A stretch of 64,000 bases of DNA from Neobacillus niacini NBRC 15566 (GTDB lineage Bacteria; Bacillota; Bacilli; Bacillales; Cytobacillaceae): contig NZ_BCVA01000028.1 of assembly GCF_001591505.1 (NCBI RefSeq), positions 1 to 64,000 on the forward strand. The letters run 5' to 3'. The position numbers and the translations under genes are program-made. Positions 43,279-52,341 of the stretch are shown here, piece after piece. Below the pieces are notes generated by a model. It saw only the letters and a list, made by a program, of their open reading frames with translations, did no database searches and was not told the DNA's origin. Each line of letters starts with the position of its first letter. Position 1 is the stretch's first letter.

Positions 43279-44398
43279 ACTCAATAAGCCCTGTTCTTTT
43301 TACACTAAAGTCCACGTTTACATTTACTTTAGCCTCTTTAAACATACTGTACCATTTTTCATCGGTAAGTTTTGAGTGCTTCACTGAACTTCTATATATT
43401 TCTCCGAGACCAAAAATATCAGTTTCCTTTGTTTGGCAATAGGCAATGAGTTTCTCAATCTCTTTTGTCATGCTCTTCGTAATGGCCTTCTCGATTAGTT
43501 TAATCGATTCCGGATTTCCTAGGTCAATTTTACTCGTAACTTCAAGCAGTCTGCCAGAAAGTTTAATATTGATATCAAATTCCGGTTTTTCTTTGTTTAT
43601 TAGCTTAATATCACTACTGCTGTCGAGGGAATCGATAGAGGCAACCGTCTTATTAAGCCGGCGGTTCCGTGGCTTAAATTTCGAACTTTTAATCTCGATA
43701 TCCTTGATTCCGCCTTTATATTTATCAATGATCAGGGTTAGATAAAAGCTTTGGTGTGTGCTTATTTTTCCAACAAGTTTACTGCCTTTAAATAAAGCTA
43801 CCCCAGAAAAACCTATTCCCTCCTTCCCTTCTTTTCTTAAAATCGGCATAATTGGTTCTATGCCAACCGCGTAATGGTTATGTAAAACTTCTTGCAAAGT
43901 AGCTGACGGTATTACTTTTCCTTTTGTGTTTTGATCGATAAGGTCAAAAAGATGAATTCCGATATCGGGAATATGTATAGCTTTCACTTGTAATATTTCA
44001 CGAGCTGGCCCATCTGCCATCGCTAAGTATGTCAAATCACTTACGGATGGGTCATTGGTCAGGGTTTCTGCTATCCCTGTGTTACCTTGTTTAAGAAATT
44101 CTTCACCATATACAATGACACGAAGCTGCCCAGAGGCCAGTCTTTTAGAGGACTTTTTATTTGCATTATTTCGAATTCCCCTAATAGAAAATGCCTCTGT
44201 TTCTAAAATAACAACATCTTGGGCTGCTCTAGGGTCAATTTTTAACTCAACGATTGTTCCTAAGATAGAGCCATTTTTTGCAAGATCAAGTCCATAAGTA
44301 GTAATAAGACCGACTTCTTCAAGAATCCTAGGTTCTGCACAGCCACACAGCAACAAAATGGAAAAAGTCCAAAGCCAAAAACACGCTTTTTTTCTCAT
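43277..44398 (-). CDS. Ger(x)C family spore germination lipoprotein
   Basis: A 373-residue GerAC-type protein. The signal MRKKACFWLWTFSILLLCGCAEPRIL carries a lipobox, so the mature protein starts at Cys and sits on the outer face of the inner spore membrane. Family segments are EEVGLITTYGLDLAKNG near residue 29, AEAFSIRG-like ETEAFSIRGIR near 67 and a C-terminal KEIEKLIAYCQTKETDIFGLGEIYR. It is the C subunit of a germinant receptor. It follows the B subunit by 2 nt. Confidence 0.9.
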   Translation of the reverse strand: MRKKACFWLWTFSILLLCGCAEPRILEEVGLITTYGLDLAKNGSILGTIVELKIDPRAAQDVVILETEAFSIRGIRNNANKKSSKRLASGQLRVIVYGEEFLKQGNTGIAETLTNDPSVSDLTYLAMADGPAREILQVKAIHIPDIGIHLFDLIDQNTKGKVIPSATLQEVLHNHYAVGIEPIMPILRKEGKEGIGFSGVALFKGSKLVGKISTHQSFYLTLIIDKYKGGIKDIEIKSSKFKPRNRRLNKTVASIDSLDSSSDIKLINKEKPEFDINIKLSGRLLEVTSKIDLGNPESIKLIEKAITKSMTKEIEKLIAYCQTKETDIFGLGEIYRSSVKHSKLTDEKWYSMFKEAKVNVNVDFSVKRTGLIE

Positions 44399-44400
44399 TT

Positions 44401-45507
44401 TTATTTCTCCTTAAGGGATGTTATCTTCTTCTTGATTAAAGCTAGGAAAAATAGAATAAATGGATAACAAAACGTAACATAAAATCCAATACTAGCAAAA
44501 AGGTCGTTAAAATGATTGATTTTAGATCGTGTATTGAAAAACAAACTGGCTAAAATAACGACAAATGAAAATAACCAGATGATTCCTTTTGTTTTTTTTT
44601 CAAAAGTACGCCTTACACCGCGTAGAGCAGCCCACAAATATAACATTAGATTTGGAAGTATGATAAGCAGCCAAAAAGAAACGGCTACATACTCCGTTCT
44701 TTCGATAAAAGGGAGTTTGACGATTTTAAATAAGGAAAGAGTTGGCCAAATCGTATTTTCTATTTGACCAGGACTAAAATAAGTAATGGTTATAAGCATA
44801 ACGATCAAGTATAAGAGGTTCGTACCGGCAATTCCAAGTTGTGCAAACTTTGTTACTTTCTCTCTTTCTTTTAAGAAAGGGTAAACCACATAGAGAATTT
44901 CAAAACCAATTATCGTGAGAGTCATTTTATGGGCACCCTTTAAAATAGATGTTATATTTGATTCCATCACCGGTAAAAGATGATGAATATCAGTAAACCG
45001 TATAGGAAAGCCAATCAAACCCAACATCCAGATTGAAAGAATAAAGCTGAAAAAACATGCACCCGCGATTACCCTTAATCCGCCATTCACCCCATAAATA
45101 ACTAATAAAACGATAGAGATTGAAAATAACCATGTGGGTACGACGGGGAAAACCCATGTTTGCATAACCTCAATATAGTTAATTAAAACAATCACAAACA
45201 ACCATAAACAATAAAGAATATATATACTATTAACGATCTTTCCGATCCATTTTCCATACACTTCAATGTGGATCCCATATATATCTGTCGGTGCATAAAG
45301 GTGTAACGTCTTAATCATGATCATTACAACAATGTGTGTAAAAAGACCAGCTACAATAACGGAAATCCATGCGTCGTGCTTTGCTTCAAAAAAAATGATC
45401 CGTTGGAACCCCTGTATTCCTATCCCAACTTGTATCGAATGAATAATAAAAAATACAATAAAGGTACTTAAAAGAGATTGAGGGTTAGGTTGAAATTGAG
45501 CTTTCAT
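44401..45507 (-). CDS. GerAB/ArcD/ProY family spore germinant transporter-like subunit
   Basis: A 368-residue integral membrane protein of the amino acid permease fold with about ten membrane segments, starting MKAQFQPNPQSLLSTFIVFFIIHSIQVGIGIQGFQRIIF. It is the B subunit of a GerA-type receptor and probably binds the germinant. The germinant itself cannot be predicted. It is second of the three-gene operon, 21 nt after gerA. Confidence 0.88.
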   Translation of the reverse strand: MKAQFQPNPQSLLSTFIVFFIIHSIQVGIGIQGFQRIIFFEAKHDAWISVIVAGLFTHIVVMIMIKTLHLYAPTDIYGIHIEVYGKWIGKIVNSIYILYCLWLFVIVLINYIEVMQTWVFPVVPTWLFSISIVLLVIYGVNGGLRVIAGACFFSFILSIWMLGLIGFPIRFTDIHHLLPVMESNITSILKGAHKMTLTIIGFEILYVVYPFLKEREKVTKFAQLGIAGTNLLYLIVMLITITYFSPGQIENTIWPTLSLFKIVKLPFIERTEYVAVSFWLLIILPNLMLYLWAALRGVRRTFEKKTKGIIWLFSFVVILASLFFNTRSKINHFNDLFASIGFYVTFCYPFILFFLALIKKKITSLKEK

Positions 45508-45528
45508 TTAGTCACCCGCTGCCTAAGG

Positions 45529-47034
45529 TCAAGTATGTTTTTTTGCCCTTATAGGATCATATTTATATTCGTCTTCGGCCATTGTTAAATCCGGTCTTTT
45601 GTTTGTGAAGGATAAAGGCAGTCGTATTATGCTGTCCTTCCAGTCTGCAAAACGCGGCGGATAAAATGGTGCTAGATAAGGACTTCCCAGGCTCGATTGT
45701 CTTAACAGGTGAAGGAGTAAAAAGCAAAAACCGTACATCATGCCGTAAAATCCCAAGCAACCAGCCAATATGATTAGGGGAAATCGAATGATACGAATGA
45801 CATTTCCCATTGTATAACTTGGAGTTACGAACGAACCAAGTGCTCCTAAGGAAATGATGATAATGAGAATGTTACTTGTAAAACCTGCATCTACAGCAGC
45901 TGTTCCGATTACGATACCGCCAACGATGCCCATTGTTTGACCAACTTTTGTCGGAAGTCGGGCACCCGCTTCTCGTAATAATTCCATAATAAATTCTAGT
46001 AATAGGGCCTCTACAATCGGAGGAAAAGGTACCTTTGCCCGTGACTCACTAAGTGTAAACAATAAAGTTTGTGGGATGACCTCATAGTGATAGGTTAAGG
46101 AAGCAACATATAGAGCCGTAAAGAAAACGGAAAGGAATAACGCAATGAATCTTAATAATCGCCAGAATGTAGCAATCTGCCAATTTACGTTACTATCCTC
46201 CATACTTTGAAAAAATTCCATAAAAGATTGTGGACAAACAATCGCCAAAGAACTACCATCAACAAAAACGGCAAGCTTTCCTTTTAAAAGCCAATCTGAG
46301 ACCCGATCGGGTCTTTCCGTTAACGCCATTTGTGGGAATATGGTTAAGGAGTTCTCTGCTAAAAGCTGTTCTAACATTGAACTGTCAAGAATTCCATCGA
46401 TTTTTATCTCTTGAATCCTTTTTCTAAGACTGCCAACCATTTGCTCAGATGCAATACCGTTAATGTAGACAATGGAAACCAATTTATTTGTTCGTGCCCC
46501 AGCTTGTAAATTTTCAATACACAAAGATGAATTCTTAATATAATTCCTAACCAGCGTGATATTGGTCATTATGCTCTCAGTAAACGCCATTTGTGGTCCA
46601 ATGACCAGCGATTCATTTTGAGAATAAGAAACTGAACGTCCAACTTCAGAAGGGATTTTGGCTAATAGAACGGTTGAATTCCCCTCTAAATAAATGATTA
46701 CACATCCGTCTAGAGCAGCTTTGACAGCCTTTTCCATCGAAGATGATTGATCAATCTCACCAATTGATAAATGCTCCATAATTTTTTGCATAGAATCGAA
46801 GGGCAGATCCTTTAGTGGATCAATAATATCTCTATGAAGCATGTTTTTGTCTATTAATGTCCCTATGGAGAATAAGGTCATTCCTGAAATTCCAATTTCA
46901 TTCTCTAAAATATCTGCGCTATCTTGCAGTCTTTTTTTAAACTCCGCGGACATTTTATCTCTTGTTTCTGGAATTAGATCCATGTTCTTATGTTCTAATG
47001 TACTTTTAGACGAGAATAGCTTCTTAAAGAACAA
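45529..47034 (-). CDS. GerA family spore germination protein, A subunit
   Basis: About 501 residues. A hydrophilic N-terminal domain (about 1-280, with SYSQNESLVIGPQMAFTESI and a KRIQEIKIDGILDS segment) precedes four or five membrane helices, then a short basic tail. Typical segments are IIYLEGNSTVLLA, GPQMAFTES, FPPIVEALLLEFIMELLREAGARLP and GIVGGIVIGTAAVDAGF. It is the A subunit of a germinant receptor. AAGGAGG abuts the GTG at 47043, so the TTG at 47034, 9 nt further, is the more likely start. Confidence 0.92.
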   Translation of the reverse strand: MFFKKLFSSKSTLEHKNMDLIPETRDKMSAEFKKRLQDSADILENEIGISGMTLFSIGTLIDKNMLHRDIIDPLKDLPFDSMQKIMEHLSIGEIDQSSSMEKAVKAALDGCVIIYLEGNSTVLLAKIPSEVGRSVSYSQNESLVIGPQMAFTESIMTNITLVRNYIKNSSLCIENLQAGARTNKLVSIVYINGIASEQMVGSLRKRIQEIKIDGILDSSMLEQLLAENSLTIFPQMALTERPDRVSDWLLKGKLAVFVDGSSLAIVCPQSFMEFFQSMEDSNVNWQIATFWRLLRFIALFLSVFFTALYVASLTYHYEVIPQTLLFTLSESRAKVPFPPIVEALLLEFIMELLREAGARLPTKVGQTMGIVGGIVIGTAAVDAGFTSNILIIIISLGALGSFVTPSYTMGNVIRIIRFPLIILAGCLGFYGMMYGFCFLLLHLLRQSSLGSPYLAPFYPPRFADWKDSIIRLPLSFTNKRPDLTMAEDEYKYDPIRAKKHT

Positions 47035-47072
47035 TTTCAGCACCCTCCTTCCACTAAAGACATTTGCTTAAG

Positions 47073-47102
47073 TATTATTTACCAACTAATCCTCTTTATA
47101 CC
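47073..47102 (-). promoter_or_regulatory. Candidate SigG promoter of the ger operon
   Basis: On the minus strand GGTATA (47097-47102), 17 nt, AATAATA (47073-47079), near the SigG pattern GNATR...CATWHTA and in the right place for gerA. Confidence 0.5.
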
Positions 47103-47120
47103 ACCTCTCTTTAATGCATA

Positions 47121-47147
47121 AAAAAAACGCGGTGCTTTTTAGCAACG
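47121..47147 (-). terminator. gerPF-like gene terminator
   Basis: A GCG-TGC / GCA-CGC stem with one mismatch, followed by T8 in the minus transcript; the stem contains the stop codon. Confidence 0.75.
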
Positions 47148-47330
47148 CTTAGGAAATTTCATGATTTGCTCAGATTCTGCATCCAAGCCAGAATCAGGAC
47201 TGGTGTTGTCTTCGCCAGAGCCACCGATGGTTTTGGTAATAGAAATGGGTGAAATATAAACAGCGCCGCCAAAGTTAACAATGCCGCCAGAAATTGTCCC
47301 AATTGAAACATTGTTATGGTTTGTGACCAA
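47139..47330 (-). CDS. GerPA/GerPF-family spore protein
   Basis: A 63-residue protein with VSIGTISGGIVNFGGAVYISPISITKTIGGSG, the hallmark of the GerPA/GerPF family needed for germinants to pass the spore coat. The end (SEQIMKFPKRC) differs from GerPF. It lies just upstream of the ger operon on the same strand, agreeing with a germination role. GGAGGGGTT precedes the start. Confidence 0.8.
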   Translation of the reverse strand: MVTNHNNVSIGTISGGIVNFGGAVYISPISITKTIGGSGEDNTSPDSGLDAESEQIMKFPKRC

Positions 47331-47396
47331 AGTAACCCCTCCTTGGTGTTACTACTATGTTATGTACGGGTTGGTTTAGCGTTCTTAATAAATGAA

Positions 47397-47430
47397 AAAG
47401 ATAAAGCCATTATAAACAGGCTTTATCTTT
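47397..47430 (-). terminator. Terminator of the zinc-ribbon gene
   Basis: AAAGATAAAGCC / GGCTTTATCTTT with a 10-nt loop and TTTTTC in the minus transcript. Confidence 0.88.
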
Positions 47431-47448
47431 AAAAATTTCTGTAGCTTC

Positions 47449-47589
47449 TTAAAAAAACGATTTAAACAATTCTTGATGATTGTTACATTCCTTGCAGATA
47501 TATTCGATTTCCAAGGGGTCTTCTCTCACCATATGTACCGTTTCTCTGCCGCAGTTTTCACAAAATTTAACTTCCTGGAGTTCTTCCAT
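47449..47589 (-). CDS. Small zinc-ribbon protein (46 aa)
   Basis: From the ATG at 47589 (GAGGTG 8 nt upstream) a 46-residue protein MEELQEVKFCENCGRETVHM... with CxxC and later CKEC, so a four-Cys zinc ribbon. Such small Bacillus proteins may help transcription or RNA binding, but this one is uncharacterised to me. Twenty upstream in-frame codons overlap the ogt end and are unlikely to be used. Confidence 0.7.
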   Translation of the reverse strand: MEELQEVKFCENCGRETVHMVREDPLEIEYICKECNNHQELFKSFF

Positions 47590-47652
47590 GAAATAAGCAC
47601 CTCGTTTTCTTAATTCATAAGAAATAGTATGCCCAAGACTTCCATGCATTTA

Positions 47653-48171
47653 TCATGTATTTCTATGGTTTGCCTGCTCCAGGTATAATAGTTGTTCCTT
47701 CATATCTAATCCGCCGCGAAAGCCAGTAAGCTTTCCGTTCTTCCCAATCACGCGATGACACGGTACTGTTAAGAGGACGGGATTTGCCCCAATGGCAGCG
47801 CCAACGGCACGGACAGCTGTTGGTCGGTCAAGGGCATTGGCAATATCTGAGTATGTCCATGTTTCACCGTAAGGAATTTTACTGAGTGCATTCCACACAT
47901 CTGTTTGAAATTTGGTTCCTTTTAATTCTCTAGGAATGGTAAAAGTATTACGTACACCTTGAAAAAACTCTTTAAATTCAGCTGAATATGGAGCCATGAT
48001 GTTATCATCCTGTACCAATTGACTATCAGGATAATGTTTTTTTACCCAAACTTCCATTTCCTCAAAGGGCTTATCCTGCGAACCAACGAAACAGAGTCCA
48101 TTAGAAGTTGCGGCCATAAACAGTTTCCAATTATCATAAACTAACTGTGTCCAATATAGTATTTGTTTCAT
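47653..48171 (-). CDS. ogt: Methylated-DNA-protein cysteine methyltransferase
   Basis: A 172-residue suicide repair enzyme that takes the methyl group from O6-methylguanine. The active PCHRVIG is near residue 140. KFQTDVWNALSKIPYGETWTYSDIA (about 90) and RAVGAAIGANP are the DNA-binding helix-turn-helix part. The start is the ATG at 48171 or the ATG 6 nt earlier; AAGGTGG precedes both. It is divergent from alkA, forming a DNA alkylation repair pair. Confidence 0.92.
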   Translation of the reverse strand: MKQILYWTQLVYDNWKLFMAATSNGLCFVGSQDKPFEEMEVWVKKHYPDSQLVQDDNIMAPYSAEFKEFFQGVRNTFTIPRELKGTKFQTDVWNALSKIPYGETWTYSDIANALDRPTAVRAVGAAIGANPVLLTVPCHRVIGKNGKLTGFRGGLDMKEQLLYLEQANHRNT

Positions 48172-48318
48172 CAACATCACGCCACCTTATTATCTACTCT
48201 TCTTTCAGTATACCTATTTTAAGAATTACTTTTAAGTGTTTTCAGAATGAAAAAATAAGATTTTAGTTTTCCTTAGTCCAATAAACTTAAATTATTAGTA
48301 TTAAAGAGGTGGTATATC

Positions 48319-49242
48319 ATGATTAGCCAATCTTGGGTGAATCACGGGAATGAACTGAAACTCTTCCTACCGAAAGAATTCAACTTTCAAGAAAATATAA
48401 AATATCTTGCGAGGAATCATAACGAATGCCTTTTTCACATCGATAATAATTGTATTTACAAAGCCATTCCGATAGGGGAAGAAACACCAATCATTGAAGT
48501 TAGGTCAGAAGATAAAAACCATTTGATGATCCGCTTTTTAGGAGATAGTAAACCAACTTGCGAAAAAATGAGTGATGCAGTTGCCCGCTATGTTGGAGAG
48601 TGGTTTGATTTAGAAAGGGAATTGAGTCCTTTTTATTCCATGGCAGAGAAGGATCCCTTGCTAAGTAAGACTGTTAAATCCTTTTATGGTCTGCGAATTA
48701 TCGGTATTCCTGATTTATTCGAAGCGCTTTGCTGGGGTATTTTAGGGCAGCAAATAAACCTGTCTTTTGCCTACACCTTAAAAAGACGTTTTGTTGAAAA
48801 ATTTGGTCGTTGTGTTATGCATAACGGTGTAACGTATTGGGTCTTCCCTTCCCCGAAAGATATTGCAGGGTTACCTGTGGAGGAATTGGAAAGCTTGCGC
48901 ATGACCAAGAAAAAATCTCAATATCTCATCGGAGTAGCACAACAAATGGCAGATGGAAAATTATCCAAAGAAATGTTGCTCGATATTGGAGATCATAAAC
49001 GAGCTGAGAAAATGTTAGTCCAAATACGTGGTATCGGTCCGTGGACAGCTAATTATGTCTTAATGCGGTGCCTAAGATATCCTTCTGCTTTTCCTATGGA
49101 TGATGTCGGTTTGCAAAATGCGCTAAAATTATTGTTAGGGAAAGACAAAAAACCAAATAAAGAGGAAATAATGAAGCTGGCTGTATATTGGACGAACTGG
49201 GAATCATACGCAACCTTCTATTTATGGAGATTGCTTTATTGA
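48319..49242 (+). CDS. alkA: DNA-3-methyladenine glycosylase II
   Basis: A 307-residue HhH-GPD glycosylase that removes alkylated purines. The N-terminal AlkA_N-like domain is followed by FEALCWGILGQQINLSFAYTLKRR (about 134-157), the hairpin LVQIRGIGPWTANYVLMR (about 233-250) and the catalytic Asp in FPMDDVGLQNAL (about 260). AAAGAGGTGG lies 8 nt before the ATG. Divergent partner of ogt; no ada regulator is visible here. Confidence 0.9.
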   Translation: MISQSWVNHGNELKLFLPKEFNFQENIKYLARNHNECLFHIDNNCIYKAIPIGEETPIIEVRSEDKNHLMIRFLGDSKPTCEKMSDAVARYVGEWFDLERELSPFYSMAEKDPLLSKTVKSFYGLRIIGIPDLFEALCWGILGQQINLSFAYTLKRRFVEKFGRCVMHNGVTYWVFPSPKDIAGLPVEELESLRMTKKKSQYLIGVAQQMADGKLSKEMLLDIGDHKRAEKMLVQIRGIGPWTANYVLMRCLRYPSAFPMDDVGLQNALKLLLGKDKKPNKEEIMKLAVYWTNWESYATFYLWRLLY

Positions 49243-49307
49243 TACGAATAGATTTCCATTAGATGAAAAAACTAGGTGAAACGATTGACGTAAGGAGCAT
49301 TCATCTA

Positions 49308-50348
49308 ATGAAGACGATTAAGCCAATTAAGCTTACCTCTAAACTTACGGATCAACCAGTTGAAAAATTAACTTCAGCTGAAATGGGTAAACTTTGGGCT
49401 GTTTATATGGGTAATACCATGTCCAAATGTGTCATTAGTTATTATCTCCAGCATGTGGATGACAAAGACATAAAAGAAATATTGAAAAATGCATTAAATA
49501 TCGGAACCGAATTTCTAAAAGACATTAAAACGATATTTGATAAAGAGCATTTCCCGATTCCAATTGGTTTCACAGAGGATGACGTTAATTTAGGAGCTCC
49601 GAGGTTATTTGCGGATGAATTTTATCTTCATTATTTGAAATATGCAGCGAAAGCTGGGCTAAGTCTCTACTCGACTGCCATTCCATTAATGCTCAGAAAA
49701 GATGTTAGAGAATTTATCTTAAAGTGTAACCAATTAACCACTGATTTGTTAGTAACCCTTAATGATACACTAAAAGAAAAGGGTTTTTTAACGAGACCTC
49801 CTGTAATTCCTATTCCAGAAAAGGTTGAATTTGTTCAAAAGACAAGTTATTTTAATGGTTTTTTAGGCAATGTAAGACCCTTTCATGGTTTGGAAATTGC
49901 CCATTTATACGATAATATGGAGAATAACTCTACAAGTAAAGTACTATTAATGGGCTTTGGACAAGTGGCTAAAAATAAAAAAGTGAAAGATTTTATGCAT
50001 CGCGGAAAAGAAATTACCATGAAGCACCTTGAAGCCTGCAGGCAGCAGTTACATAAAGAAGATTTGCCTTCCCACCCGCTGCTGGATGACTTAGTAGAAC
50101 AATCAACATTTGCCCCATTTTCAGATAAATTGATGATGTTTCATAAAATTGATATGTTCAGCATGAAAATCAGATCCTACGCGAATGCTGCGTCCCTTAA
50201 CGGTCGTCACGATATTGGAGCGATGTATAGCAAATTTTTATTGGATATCGGGCTTTATGTACAGGATGGTGCCAAGATATTTATTGATGAAGGTTGGATG
50301 GAACAACCGCCGCAAGCCGTGGACCGTGATTCCGTTTCTTCTACATAA
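49308..50348 (+). CDS. DUF3231 family protein
   Basis: From the ATG at 49308 (GTAAGGAG 10 nt upstream) the product is 346 residues. It holds two copies of a ferritin-like four-helix unit of about 165 residues each, as in DUF3231 of spore formers: KLTSAEMGKLWAVYMGNTMSKCVISYYLQHVDD in the first and GLEIAHLYDNMENNSTSKVLLMGFGQVAKN in the second. The function is unknown; relatives are linked to spores. It lies 65 nt after alkA and may be read from it. Confidence 0.82.
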   Translation: MKTIKPIKLTSKLTDQPVEKLTSAEMGKLWAVYMGNTMSKCVISYYLQHVDDKDIKEILKNALNIGTEFLKDIKTIFDKEHFPIPIGFTEDDVNLGAPRLFADEFYLHYLKYAAKAGLSLYSTAIPLMLRKDVREFILKCNQLTTDLLVTLNDTLKEKGFLTRPPVIPIPEKVEFVQKTSYFNGFLGNVRPFHGLEIAHLYDNMENNSTSKVLLMGFGQVAKNKKVKDFMHRGKEITMKHLEACRQQLHKEDLPSHPLLDDLVEQSTFAPFSDKLMMFHKIDMFSMKIRSYANAASLNGRHDIGAMYSKFLLDIGLYVQDGAKIFIDEGWMEQPPQAVDRDSVSST

Positions 50349-50349
50349 C

Positions 50350-50387
50350 AAAAAGGAATGAGCAGCTCTGGCAGCTCATTCCTTTTT
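50350..50387 (+). terminator. DUF3231 gene terminator
   Basis: AAAAAGGAATGAGC / GCTCATTCCTTTTT with a 10-nt loop. Confidence 0.92.
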
Positions 50388-50560
50388 GTATTTCGGGGAT
50401 TAGTAACCAAAGTTTGGAATGTTGAAGAATGGTCACAAAAATTAAACACTTAATAATCTTCAAACTCTGGAATAATGTGCGGGAGATTTCTTTATTATCA
50501 AGGGTTTGACTTAATTCCTCCAGAATTTCCCTATTGATATTTTAGATAGTGATTGATTTG

Positions 50561-50607
50561 TTAAATAGATAAAATGAATTTAATAGCATTAAACTATTCT
50601 TTATAAT
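50561..50607 (+). promoter_or_regulatory. Candidate phnDCE promoter with TTAAA-type repeats
   Basis: TATAAT (50602-50607) has a poor -35 (TTTAAT, 17 nt up). TTAAAT, TTTAAT and TTAAAC occur at 50561, 50579 and 50589. They are loosely like Pho-box half sites, so activation by PhoP is possible but weakly supported. Confidence 0.3.
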
Positions 50608-50665
50608 CAAAATGCAAGTATATTACCACGGTGTTAAACGACAATTCTATGAGGTGAATGATTTT

Positions 50666-51574
50666 ATGAAAAAATGGTTAACGGGGATTATTTTATTTAT
50701 GCTTGTTTTTTCATTAGCAGCCTGTGGGCAAACTGAAGATAAAACTACTGAAGAAAAAGAAGCAAATAAGGAAACAAAAACAGAGGAAGTATTTAAAATT
50801 GGTGCCATTCCCGATCAAAATGCTGCTTTCCTGCAAACAGGAATGGATGCAGTTGCGAAGCAGTTAAGTGAAGAAACAGGAATGAAAGTTGAATTTGTTC
50901 CTTCTGTTGATTATGCAGCTTTAGTTACAGGATTCCAACGTGGTGAAATCCATTTAGCATGGTTTGGCGGTTTAACGAGTGTTCAGGCAAGAAATCTTGT
51001 TCCGGGAGCTGAATCCATTGTACAGCGGCCACGTGACGCAGAGTTTAAATCTGTCTTTATTACGCAAGAAGGCTCAGGTATTACTACATTGGCTGATTTA
51101 AAAGGAAAATCATTCACATTTGGCAGTGAAAGCTCTACATCAGGACATTTAATGCCACGTTATTTCTTAACGGAAGAAGGTATTGACCCTAACACTGACT
51201 TTAATGGAAAGCCTAACTTCTCAGGCTCTCATGATACTACCTACAAGTTAATTGAATCTGGTTCTTTCCAAGCTGGCGCTTTAAACATCTCTGTTTGGGA
51301 AGCAGCTGTAAAAGAAGGCAAAGTTGATACGAACAAAGTAAAAGTGTTCTATACGACTCCAGACTATTATGATTACAACTGGACAATCAATAGCAATGTT
51401 GAAGAAGTATTTGGAAAAGACGCTAAACAAAAAGTAAAAGACTCCCTTCTATCTATGCCAGGTGATTCAAAAGAGATTACTGACTTCTTCCAAACCGACA
51501 AGTTTATTGAAACAAAAAATGATAACTATGAAAAGATTGAAAAGGTTGCAAAAGAATTAGAGATTATAAAGTAG
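50666..51574 (+). CDS. phnD: Phosphate/phosphite/phosphonate-binding lipoprotein (PhnD-like)
   Basis: A 302-residue substrate-binding protein from the ATG at 50666 (GAGGTG upstream). The signal MKKWLTGIILFMLVFSLAACG has a lipobox at LAAC. The PhnD fold shows FKIGAIPDQNAAFLQTGMDAVAKQL, VDYAALVTGFQRGEIHLAWFGGLTSVQAR and FGSESSTSGHLMPRYFL. It binds phosphonate-like anions outside the membrane. No C-P lyase or phosphonatase gene is beside it, so the natural ligand is open. First gene of phnDCE. Confidence 0.9.
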   Translation: MKKWLTGIILFMLVFSLAACGQTEDKTTEEKEANKETKTEEVFKIGAIPDQNAAFLQTGMDAVAKQLSEETGMKVEFVPSVDYAALVTGFQRGEIHLAWFGGLTSVQARNLVPGAESIVQRPRDAEFKSVFITQEGSGITTLADLKGKSFTFGSESSTSGHLMPRYFLTEEGIDPNTDFNGKPNFSGSHDTTYKLIESGSFQAGALNISVWEAAVKEGKVDTNKVKVFYTTPDYYDYNWTINSNVEEVFGKDAKQKVKDSLLSMPGDSKEITDFFQTDKFIETKNDNYEKIEKVAKELEIIK

Positions 51575-51587
51575 CAGGTGTTGTTCC

Positions 51588-52340
51588 ATGTCTTCAAAAA
51601 CGATGATTGAAGCAAAAAACATAACAAAACATTTTGAGCGGAAGATAGCCTTATCTTCCCTTTCTTTTTCTATTAAACAAGGTGAAATGGTGGCATTAAT
51701 TGGTCCTAGCGGTGCTGGAAAAACAACATTATTAAATTCCATTGCCGGTCTTGTTCCTCTACAAAGCGGTGAGCTCCTTATAGACAATCTGCCTCTTCGT
51801 GATTACAAACGAGGAAAGAAATTCGCAAAAAAAATCGGGGTAATCCGCCAACAGTTCGATTTAATTGGTCCATTAGCCGTTATTCATAATGTTCTTGCAG
51901 GCAAATTATCGGAATGGGGATTATTGAAATCATTAGTTTCATTACTCGTCCCTCAAGAAAAGGAATCAGCCCTCTCAGCACTAGAAAGGGTCGGGCTTAG
52001 AGATAAATCTTACGAAATAACCGCTACATTATCAGGCGGTGAACAACAGCGTGTGGCAATGGCAAGATTAATGATACAGAATCCAGAGATTATTCTTGCG
52101 GATGAACCAGTAGCGTCACTTGACCCTGCTCGTGCTGACGATGTACTTTCCATGCTGACTAAAATTGTTTCAGAGGAAAATCAAACATTAGTTGCCAGCT
52201 TACATTCAGTGGAATATGCACGAAAGTACTTTACAAGAATCATTTCTCTCAAAAACGGAGGAATATTTTTTGACCTGCCAACAGAAAAAGTAACGGACGA
52301 GATGTTAAGTGACCTTTATCTGCTTAAGGAGCAGGAGTAA
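51588..52340 (+). CDS. phnC: Phosphonate-type ABC transporter ATPase
   Basis: A 250-residue ABC ATPase with Walker A GPSGAGKTT (about residue 38), the Q-loop IRQQFDLIGPLAVIHNVLAGKL (about 86, typical of PhnC), the signature LSGGEQQRVAMAR (about 147) and Walker B IILADEPVASLDP (about 165). It powers uptake with PhnD and the fused PhnE. It starts 13 nt after phnD; a good AGGTG site precedes it. Confidence 0.92.
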   Translation: MSSKTMIEAKNITKHFERKIALSSLSFSIKQGEMVALIGPSGAGKTTLLNSIAGLVPLQSGELLIDNLPLRDYKRGKKFAKKIGVIRQQFDLIGPLAVIHNVLAGKLSEWGLLKSLVSLLVPQEKESALSALERVGLRDKSYEITATLSGGEQQRVAMARLMIQNPEIILADEPVASLDPARADDVLSMLTKIVSEENQTLVASLHSVEYARKYFTRIISLKNGGIFFDLPTEKVTDEMLSDLYLLKEQE

Positions 52341-52341
52341 A